In this document: piece by piece, positions 57,978 through 64,000 of the stretch
How positions within the stretch are numbered: position 1 is the stretch's first letter
How the letters are laid out: every line of letters begins with the position of its first letter
Source of the DNA: JACPUX01 sp964517465
GTDB lineage: Bacteria > Pseudomonadota > Gammaproteobacteria > Burkholderiales > Casimicrobiaceae
Direction: 5' to 3'
Length of the DNA: 64,000 nucleotides
NCBI GenBank assembly: GCA_964517465.1
Contig: CAZFEK010000016.1
Span: 14,737-78,736, forward strand
Program-made: the position numbers and the translations under genes
The notes under the pieces: generated by a model
The model's input: only the letters and a program-made list of their open reading frames with translations
Databases searched by the model: none
What the model was told of the DNA's origin: nothing

Positions 57978-59588
57978 ATGGCCAGCATCATCCTGCGTGA
58001 AGCCGCGCCCAATGGAGAGTTTCAGGATCGCGCCCAGCGCATCCTGCTCCTGCTGAATCTCTACCGCCTGGGCTGCGGCGGGCTTTTCTTGATCATCGCC
58101 GCGGCCGCCGACCTGGGCCTTTTTCCGCTCCGCCATTTCGTCGCCTTTGCTTCGCTTTCGGTGATCTACCTCGTTTTCGGGATCGGAGTCTACTGGCGAC
58201 TGCGGCAGCACACCGAAGTTTCGGCCCGCACCCTGGTCGGCCTGATTGGCGCCGACGCCTTTCTGATCGGTTTGCTCACCGAAGCGAGCGGCGGCGTCAC
58301 CCAATCGCTAGGCATCGTGCTCTATCCAACCCTGGCGGGTTACGGCTGGCTGGTGCGCGATCGCTTGGCCTTGTTGTTCGCTGCCGTGCCCAGCGTGATG
58401 CTGCTGGCGGGCGACACGCTGCGTATGCTGCAAGCGCGCGCCGACTCCTCCCTGGTTTTTCAGACCGGGCTGATCTGTCTGGGTTTTTTCGCCACTTCGG
58501 TGCTGGGCATTCTGCTGGGCCGCTACACCCAGGCGAGTGAACAGCTTGCCGCCAAACGCGGTATCGATTTGGCTAGTTTGGAGCAAGTCAACCAGCTCAT
58601 CATTCAGGACATGCAGGACGGCGTGCTGGTGGTTGATGGCAACGCCGTGGTGCGCAGCCACAATGCCCAGGCGGAAAGACTGCTGGGCATCTTTGGCAAA
58701 GCTGCCGATGGCGTGCTGCTGAACCGCTTTTCCGCCACCCTGGCCAGTTATTGGGCCGACTGGCTGCGTCACATCTGGGAAGAAGGCAAGCCTTTGACGG
58801 TGCAAGGCACGCAGAGGCTCTTGCGGGTGCGCATCATGCCGGTGGGAACAAAACGCGAAGCCGGAGCGATCATCTTTCTTGAGGACCTGGGCCGTGCCCA
58901 AGCGCAGGCGCAACAGCTCAAACTTGCCGCCTTGGGTCGCTTGACTGCCAACATCGCCCATGAGGTGCGCAACCCGCTCTCGGCCATCAACCACGCGGCC
59001 GAGCTTTTGCAGGAGAACGCGGGGATACCGGAAACGGAAAGCCGCCTCGTGGGCATCATCCACACCAACGCCACGCGCATCAATCGCATCGTCAGCGACG
59101 TTTTGGAGCTCAACCGCCGAGATCGCCTGCAAGCGGAGAGCTTCGATCTCGAGCCCTTCCTGAAGGCCCTCGCGGAAGAGGTGACCCAAGTGGAGGGCAT
59201 CGCCCCCGGCAAACTCGTGACCTCCGTGACCGGATCGCCGCGCATCCGCTTCGACCGGGGACATCTGAATCAAATACTCTGGAATTTGCTGCGCAACGCC
59301 TGGCAGCACAGCTTGCAAAGCGATGGCAGCGTCCGCGTCGCCGCAAGGTCCGGCTATAGCCCGGGTCATGTAATATTGGAGGTGCAGGACGACGGGGCGG
59401 GCGTTCCTCCGGCCAACCGGGGCCAGATGTTCGAGCCCTTCTTTACCACCCGGCCCGGGGGTACCGGCTTGGGTTTGTACGTCGCCCGCCAATTGGCAGA
59501 AGCCAACGGCGCCTCGCTCGATCTGGTCGAGCGCAGCGGGCCGGGAGCATTGTTTCGCATCGTCGCCCAGGTGGGCGAAGCCAAGTGA
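57978..59588 (+). CDS. pilS: PilS-type sensor histidine kinase
   Basis: This 536-residue kinase has about six N-terminal membrane helices (residues 20-190), a PAS-like segment (DMQDGVLVVDGNAVVRSHNAQAERLLG), the acceptor IAHEVRNPLSAINHA, and an ATPase domain (LLRNAWQHS, DDGAGVP, GGTGLGLYVARQL). PilS senses pilin levels in the membrane and phosphorylates PilR. The next gene begins six bases downstream, which supports the call. No pilin gene is in the window. Confidence 0.9.
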   Translation: MASIILREAAPNGEFQDRAQRILLLLNLYRLGCGGLFLIIAAAADLGLFPLRHFVAFASLSVIYLVFGIGVYWRLRQHTEVSARTLVGLIGADAFLIGLLTEASGGVTQSLGIVLYPTLAGYGWLVRDRLALLFAAVPSVMLLAGDTLRMLQARADSSLVFQTGLICLGFFATSVLGILLGRYTQASEQLAAKRGIDLASLEQVNQLIIQDMQDGVLVVDGNAVVRSHNAQAERLLGIFGKAADGVLLNRFSATLASYWADWLRHIWEEGKPLTVQGTQRLLRVRIMPVGTKREAGAIIFLEDLGRAQAQAQQLKLAALGRLTANIAHEVRNPLSAINHAAELLQENAGIPETESRLVGIIHTNATRINRIVSDVLELNRRDRLQAESFDLEPFLKALAEEVTQVEGIAPGKLVTSVTGSPRIRFDRGHLNQILWNLLRNAWQHSLQSDGSVRVAARSGYSPGHVILEVQDDGAGVPPANRGQMFEPFFTTRPGGTGLGLYVARQLAEANGASLDLVERSGPGALFRIVAQVGEAK

Positions 59589-59594
59589 GAAGCC

Positions 59595-60938
59595 ATGAGT
59601 AAAACACGCAACCGGCACATCTTGTTGGTCGATGACGAGCCGGATATCCTCGAGCTGCTCGAACTTACGCTCTTGCGCATGGGACTCGAAGTGTCTCGCG
59701 CTCAATCGGTGGCTGCAGCCATCGAAGCGCTGAAGAGCCGGGTTTTCGACCTCTGCCTCACCGACATGCGCCTACCGGACGGCGAAGGCTTGCGCATCGT
59801 GGAATTCATCGGCCAGCAAGGATTGGATGTGCCGGTCGCGGTGATCACGGCCCACGGCAACACGGCCAACGCGGTCGCCGCGCTCAAGGCGGGCGCCTTT
59901 GATTATCTGGCGAAGCCCGTGGGCCTGGAACAGCTGCGTGCCCTGGTCAAAACAGCGCTCAAACTCCCGCAATCCCCGGCGCCCTCAGGCGAGCCGCAAG
60001 AACCTGGCCTATTGGGCCAGTCCCCCGCGATACGCGAGGCCCGGCGCCTGATCGAAAAGCTGGCGCGCAGTCAGGCGCCGGTTTACATCACCGGCGAATC
60101 GGGCAGCGGCAAAGAACTTGCAGCCCGGCTGATTCATGAAAAGAGCCCCCGTGCCGGTCATCCGTTCGTACCGGTAAATTGCGGGGCGATTCCCGAGACC
60201 CTGATGGAATCGGAGTTCTTTGGTTACAAGAAGGGCGCCTTTACCGGGGCCGACAGCGATCGCGAGGGCTTTTTCCAGGCCGCCAAAGGCGGCACCTTGT
60301 TCCTGGACGAGGTGGCCGATCTGCCGCTCAACATGCAAGTGAAACTGCTGCGCGCGATACAGGAAAAGCGCGTGCGCAAGGTCGGCGCAACCCAGGAGGA
60401 ACCGGTGGACGTGCGCATCATCAGCGCCACTCACCAGCGCCTGGACGCCCTGGTCGATGCCGGCAAGTTCCGGCAGGATCTGTATTACCGCCTCAACGTC
60501 ATCCAGCTCGCTATGCCCAGCTTGCGCGAAATGTCAGAGGACATTCCGGAAATCGCAAGAGCGATTTTGCGGCGATTGGCCGGCACCGAAAACGCGGATT
60601 TTCTGCCGGCAGCGCTCGATGCGCTCCAACAATACGGTTTCCCGGGCAATGTGCGCGAGCTGGAAAACGTCCTGGAGCGCGCGCTGGCCTTGGCGGCAAA
60701 TCCGCAACTCATTACCGTAGAAGACTTGCACCTTTCGCCGGCGCCGGGGGAAGAAACGCACGAGGCCATCACCCCCAGCGCGAAATGGCCTTTGCAGGAA
60801 TACCTCGACCGAATCGAAAAAGAGGCCATTCTCGAAGCGCTGGAGAAAACCCGTTACAACCGCACGGCAGCGGCCAAGATCCTGGGAATCACTTTTCGCG
60901 CCATGCGCTACCGCATGGAACGACTGGGAATCAATTGA
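59595..60938 (+). CDS. pilR: PilR-type sigma-54-dependent response regulator
   Basis: This 447-residue regulator has a receiver (ILLVDDEPD, LCLTDMRLPDG, YLAKPV), a sigma-54 AAA+ domain with GESGSGKE (Walker A), GAFTGAD (sigma-54 contact), GGTLFLDEV (Walker B) and FPGNVRELENVLERAL, and a C-terminal Fis-type helix-turn-helix (RYNRTAAAKILGITFRAMRYRMERL). It activates type IV pilin transcription with RpoN. Its stop overlaps the TTG start of ampD. Confidence 0.93.
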   Translation: MSKTRNRHILLVDDEPDILELLELTLLRMGLEVSRAQSVAAAIEALKSRVFDLCLTDMRLPDGEGLRIVEFIGQQGLDVPVAVITAHGNTANAVAALKAGAFDYLAKPVGLEQLRALVKTALKLPQSPAPSGEPQEPGLLGQSPAIREARRLIEKLARSQAPVYITGESGSGKELAARLIHEKSPRAGHPFVPVNCGAIPETLMESEFFGYKKGAFTGADSDREGFFQAAKGGTLFLDEVADLPLNMQVKLLRAIQEKRVRKVGATQEEPVDVRIISATHQRLDALVDAGKFRQDLYYRLNVIQLAMPSLREMSEDIPEIARAILRRLAGTENADFLPAALDALQQYGFPGNVRELENVLERALALAANPQLITVEDLHLSPAPGEETHEAITPSAKWPLQEYLDRIEKEAILEALEKTRYNRTAAAKILGITFRAMRYRMERLGIN

Positions 60939-61540
60939 GGGTTTACGCGCTTGACGCCGCCGGCTGGGTGCGCGAGGCGAGGCGGATACCCTCCCCCAAC
61001 TGCGATGAGCGTCCACCGGGAACGCCGGTGGAGCTGCTGGTGATCCATAACATCAGCTTGCCGCCTGGCGAATTCGGCGGACCAGGCATCCTTGAGCTTT
61101 TCACCAACCGGCTCGACCCAAAAGTACACCCCTATTACGCCGGCATCGCACACCTGCGGGTGGCGGCGCATTTCCTGATTCGGCGGGAGGGAGAGTTGAT
61201 CCAGTTCGTGCCCTGCGCGAAGCGGGCCTGGCACGCGGGCGTCTCCCATTGGCGCGGACGGGAAGGGTGCAACGACTTCTCCCTCGGCATCGAACTGGAG
61301 GGCACCGACCAAAGCGGCTACGCCCAGGCACAATACGCAAGCCTGGAGGCGCTAGCCCGAAGCCTCTGCGCGCATTACCCCATCGTGGAGGCACTGGGAC
61401 ACAGCGACATCGCCCCGGCGCGGAAAACCGATCCGGGGCCGCTTTTCGATTGGTCGCGCATGCCTCCGCCCGCGCGCCCCTCCCGCCTCAAAGCCCCGCC
61501 CGACGGGGCGGTTGGACAGAACGGGCAATCGGGCGGATAA
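60935..61540 (+). CDS. ampD: AmpD-type 1,6-anhydro-muramyl-peptide amidase
   Basis: AmpD cleaves the peptide from anhydro-muropeptides in the cytoplasm for recycling. This 201-residue protein matches it closely: VIHNISLPPGEFGG, HLRVAAHFLIRREGELIQFVP, KRAWHAGVSHWRGR, DFSLGIELEGTD, GHSDIAPARKTDPGPLFDW. The Zn ligands are His in IHN, His in GHSD and Asp in TDPG. The start is TTG 60935, overlapping the pilR stop (TTGA). A Pro-rich tail of about 25 residues follows the core. Confidence 0.93.
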   Translation: MRVYALDAAGWVREARRIPSPNCDERPPGTPVELLVIHNISLPPGEFGGPGILELFTNRLDPKVHPYYAGIAHLRVAAHFLIRREGELIQFVPCAKRAWHAGVSHWRGREGCNDFSLGIELEGTDQSGYAQAQYASLEALARSLCAHYPIVEALGHSDIAPARKTDPGPLFDWSRMPPPARPSRLKAPPDGAVGQNGQSGG

Positions 61541-61635
61541 TAAAAAGTTATGTCGAATCCGCAACTTCCTCGTCCGGCCCGGTTTTGCCGCATGCTGGCC
61601 GGCCACTTCACCGGCGTATCTCGCCCTCAATAATT

Positions 61636-61651
61636 CTCGCCTGCAGGCGAG
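61636..61651. promoter_or_regulatory. Perfect 16-bp palindrome upstream of yciB
   Basis: CTCGCCTGCAGGCGAG is a perfect palindrome, 22 bases before the yciB start. The two halves abut with no loop, so an operator bound by a dimeric repressor is more likely than a hairpin. AT-richer sequence before it (TCAATAATT) could hold a -10 element. The function is an inference. Confidence 0.35.
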
Positions 61652-61673
61652 TCGAGTCCGTTCCTGCAATTGC

Positions 61674-62210
61674 ATGAAGCTCTTTCTTGATTTTCTGCCC
61701 CTGATCCTTTTCTTTGCGGCCTTCAAACTGGCCGATATCTACGTCGCGACCGCGGTCGCCATCGCCGTCTCCGTGCTCCAGATCGGCTGGCTCAAGTTTC
61801 GTGGCCAGACCGTGGGTACCAGCCAATGGCTGAGTCTGGCCGTGATTTTGATTTTCGGCGGCGCCACCTTGCTCCTGCACGACGAGAATTTCATCAAGTG
61901 GAAGCCAACCGTGCTCTATTGGGCGTTTGGCGGCATTCTTGCCGCAGGCAAGCTTTTCTGGCGGCGCGACCTGCTGCGCAAACTGATCGACGACAAAGAG
62001 ATCGTTTTGCCCGAGGCAGTTTGGGGAATGCTCACTTGGTCCTGGGCCGGTTTCTTCGCGCTCATGGGTTTGTTGAATCTGTACGTCGCGTTTACTTGGC
62101 CGCTGGAAGTCTGGGTCAACTTCAAAGTGTGGGGCGGGATCGGCCTGATGCTGGCATTCGTGCTGGCCCAGGGCATCGTGTTATCGCGTTATCTGCCCGA
62201 AGAGAAATGA
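61674..62210 (+). CDS. yciB: YciB/septation protein A family membrane protein
   Basis: This 178-residue inner-membrane protein has about five helices and the YciB hallmarks: FLDFLPLILFFAAFKLADIYVATA, GGATLLLHDENFIKWKPTVLYW, WAGFFALMGLLNLYVAF and NFKVWGG. YciB (IspZ) contributes to envelope and division-site integrity. Its stop overlaps the bolA start (ATGA). Confidence 0.94.
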   Translation: MKLFLDFLPLILFFAAFKLADIYVATAVAIAVSVLQIGWLKFRGQTVGTSQWLSLAVILIFGGATLLLHDENFIKWKPTVLYWAFGGILAAGKLFWRRDLLRKLIDDKEIVLPEAVWGMLTWSWAGFFALMGLLNLYVAFTWPLEVWVNFKVWGGIGLMLAFVLAQGIVLSRYLPEEK

Positions 62211-62470
62211 GCATCGAAGCGATGATTCGAGAACGATTGGCGGCTCTGAAACCGCAGCGCCTGGAGATCGTCGACGATTCGGCCCGCCACGCCGGCCACC
62301 CGGGTGCCCGATCCGGCGGCGGGCACTTTTCGGTCTATATCGTGTCCGAAGCCTTCATCGGCCTGCCGCCAATCGCCCGCCACCGCAAGATTCACGCGTT
62401 GCTCGCCGATTTGTTGCCGCAGTTTATCCACGCCTTGAGCCTGCGGGCCTACCCGCCCGCAGATGCTTGA
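62207..62470 (+). CDS. BolA family protein
   Basis: This 87-residue BolA-type protein has IRERLAALKPQRLEIVDDSARHAGHPGA, GGHFSVYIVSEAFIGLPPIARHRKIHALL, and HALSLRAYPP. BolA proteins bind monothiol glutaredoxins and iron-sulfur clusters through a conserved His (RHRKI). ATG 62207 overlaps the yciB stop. The parvulin gene follows, so yciB, bolA and the isomerase form a likely operon. Confidence 0.93.
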   Translation: MSIEAMIRERLAALKPQRLEIVDDSARHAGHPGARSGGGHFSVYIVSEAFIGLPPIARHRKIHALLADLLPQFIHALSLRAYPPADA

Positions 62471-62502
62471 GCTTTTTTGTCACCCACAGGAAGGAAAAGT
62501 CC

Positions 62503-63315
62503 GTGAAATCCAACAAACCCGCTGTCGCCCTTGCTGCCGCCTTGTTGTTCGCCGCGCCTCTGGCGCTGGCGCAAGATGGCAAGGCCAAAGCCGCCGCACC
62601 CAAGGCGGAAAAAGCCGCCGATGCCAAGCAGCTCTACTCCCAGGCGCATTTCGATTTCATGCTCAAAGAAGCGCTGAAGTTCGGCCAGCAAGACACGCCA
62701 CAGGTAAGGGCCCGGATCAGTGAAGAGCTCACGCATCGCGAATTGATGTTGCGCGAAGCCAAGAAAAAGGGCATGGACAAAGATGCCGGCATGAAGATCC
62801 AAATGGAGCTGGCGTCGCAGAATATCCTGCTGCGCACCTACGTCCAGGATTACATGAAGGCGCATCCGGTTTCGGATGACGACCTGAAGAAAGAATATGA
62901 AGCCATCAAGGCCCAGCTCGGCGACAAGGAATACAAAGCGCGCCATGTGCTGGTGGAAAAAGAGGACGAAGCCAAAGAAGTCATCGCGCAGCTCCAAAAG
63001 GGCGAGAAGTTCGAAAAGCTGGCCGAGCGTTCCAAAGACGAGGGCTCCAAAGCCAAGGGCGGCGATCTCGATTGGAACAGCCCGGCGAACTTCGTCAAGC
63101 CTTTTTCCGACGCCATGGTGAAGCTGGAAAAGGGCAAATTCACGCCGCTGCCGGTGCAATCGCCCTTCGGCTGGCACGTGATCCAACTCGACGACGTGCG
63201 CAACGCCAAAATCCCGAGTTTCGACGACGTGAAGCCCCAGCTGCAGCAGCAGTCTCAAGCGAAATCGATGGACAAGCTCATTCGCGAATTGCGCGAAAAA
63301 GCCGGCATCAAATAA
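62503..63315 (+). CDS. Periplasmic parvulin-type peptidyl-prolyl isomerase
   Basis: This 270-residue exported protein starts at GTG 62503 with AGGAAGG ahead; a longer in-frame TTG start is less likely. The signal peptide is followed by a helical chaperone-like region (about 45-130) and a rotamase domain (KARHVLVEKEDEAKEVIAQLQKGE, SKAKGGDLDW, VQSPFGWHVIQLDDVR). It resembles PrsA/SurA-type foldases that assist proteins in the envelope. It is the last gene of the yciB-bolA unit. Confidence 0.93.
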   Translation: MKSNKPAVALAAALLFAAPLALAQDGKAKAAAPKAEKAADAKQLYSQAHFDFMLKEALKFGQQDTPQVRARISEELTHRELMLREAKKKGMDKDAGMKIQMELASQNILLRTYVQDYMKAHPVSDDDLKKEYEAIKAQLGDKEYKARHVLVEKEDEAKEVIAQLQKGEKFEKLAERSKDEGSKAKGGDLDWNSPANFVKPFSDAMVKLEKGKFTPLPVQSPFGWHVIQLDDVRNAKIPSFDDVKPQLQQQSQAKSMDKLIRELREKAGIK

Positions 63316-63361
63316 GCGATCGGCCGCGGAGCGGAAGGCGGCTTCCGCTCCCGTCATACTC

Positions 63362-63922
63362 ATGGGCAATCGCCTCTCCAAGATTTACACCCGCACCGGG
63401 GATCAGGGCACGACCGGCCTGGGCGACGGGTCGCGGGTCGCCAAGGACCACTTGCGCATCGAGGCGATTGGCGCCGTGGATGAATTAAACGCCAGCGTGG
63501 GCGTGCTGCTGGCGGAAGATAGCCTCGCGGCCGAAGTGCAACAGGCACTACTTGGCGTGCAACACGATCTGTTCGACCTTGGCGGGGAATTGGCCGTCCC
63601 GGGCCTCGACGCCATTCATGACGAACACATCCTGCGACTGGAAAACCTCCTCGATGAGGCCAACGCGCAACTCGGACCGCTCCGGGAGTTCATCCTCCCT
63701 GGCGGCTGCCGCGGCGCGGCGCTGGCGCATGTCTGCCGCACCGTCTGCCGGCGCGCCGAACGCTGCCTGGTGAGCCTGGGTAACGCCGAGCCGGTGAGCG
63801 ATGCTGCCCGCCGTTACCTCAATCGGCTTTCCGATTGGTTTTTTGTGCTGGCCCGCTTGCTCAACCGCGCGCAGGGTAGAGCCGACGTGCTCTGGCAAAA
63901 AGGCTTGAATCGCGGCGACTAA
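63362..63922 (+). CDS. PduO-type cob(I)alamin adenosyltransferase
   Basis: This 186-residue enzyme transfers the adenosyl group of ATP to cob(I)alamin. It shows SKIYTRTGDQGTTGLGDGSRV (ATP-binding), AIGAVDELNASVG, FILPGGCRGAALAHVCRTVCRRAERC and YLNRLSDWFFVLAR, all PduO/ATR hallmarks. It belongs to the same cofactor pathway as cobUTC about 10 kb upstream but has no B12-riboswitch-like leader that I could see. Confidence 0.94.
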   Translation: MGNRLSKIYTRTGDQGTTGLGDGSRVAKDHLRIEAIGAVDELNASVGVLLAEDSLAAEVQQALLGVQHDLFDLGGELAVPGLDAIHDEHILRLENLLDEANAQLGPLREFILPGGCRGAALAHVCRTVCRRAERCLVSLGNAEPVSDAARRYLNRLSDWFFVLARLLNRAQGRADVLWQKGLNRGD

Positions 63923-64000
63923 CCCCCCCCCTAACTCAACATCACCGCGCTGTCGAACCCGGCCCTCACATTTCCCCAATGCCGCCCTTTCACGTAAATG

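Overview
The window looks like chromosomal DNA of a betaproteobacterium, probably Rhodocyclales or a near relative. The base composition is GC-rich, and the gene content fits: a PhaM-type PHA-granule protein, PilS/PilR followed by AmpD, a YciB-BolA-parvulin run, fused-type indolepyruvate ferredoxin oxidoreductase (IOR), and a B12-riboswitch cobalamin operon. This placement is an inference from gene content. It is a draft assembly with one run of 100 N at 12841-12940. I saw no rRNA, tRNA, CRISPR array or prophage.

Layout. 1-1.6 kb: end of a MOSC protein and a secreted GH16 glycosidase. 1.7-10.5 kb: a minus-strand phosphorelay/c-di-GMP cluster of sensor kinases, receivers and an HD-GYP phosphodiesterase; two of its genes are split by frameshifts. 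10.9-14.9 kb: a fused IOR gene carrying an in-frame array of 105-bp repeats inside its thiamine-pyrophosphate motif. 15-26 kb: two secreted proteins sharing a DUF5648-like module, a DUF2442 protein, a lipoprotein, an HDOD protein, a membrane spermidine-synthase-like protein and two diguanylate cyclases. 26-36 kb: a membrane protein, a lipoprotein plus caspase-TPR protein pair, REP-like palindromes, an orphan HicB, an SPFH protein with an SH3-like secreted partner, and a divergent two-component pair. 36-41 kb: an RDD protein, glutamate racemase, Ogt and Ada-AlkA repair genes. 41.1-46.7 kb: a five-gene operon of two ABC-2 exporters around a lipoprotein hydrolase. 47-51 kb: a napFABC cluster whose NapA has lost the molybdenum-binding cysteine. 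51.2-55 kb: a BCAM0308-like protein and a cobalamin operon (membrane protein, cobU, cobT, cobC) behind a B12 riboswitch. 55-55.8 kb: a REP-type tyrosine transposase with 15-bp inverted ends. 55.8-64 kb: phaM, a GlcD-type flavoprotein, pilSR, ampD, yciB, bolA, a parvulin isomerase and a PduO-type adenosyltransferase.

Connections. Signalling dominates: five histidine kinases (two in the 1.7-10.5 kb cluster plus a receiver-kinase hybrid there, one at 34-36 kb, and PilS) and four c-di-GMP or HDOD-type output proteins. Cobalamin genes occur at both ends of the right half (CobUTC and the adenosyltransferase). The two most unusual observations are the repeat array inside the IOR gene, which appears to keep the frame open, and the intact NapA homologue with a glycine where the Mo-ligating cysteine should be.
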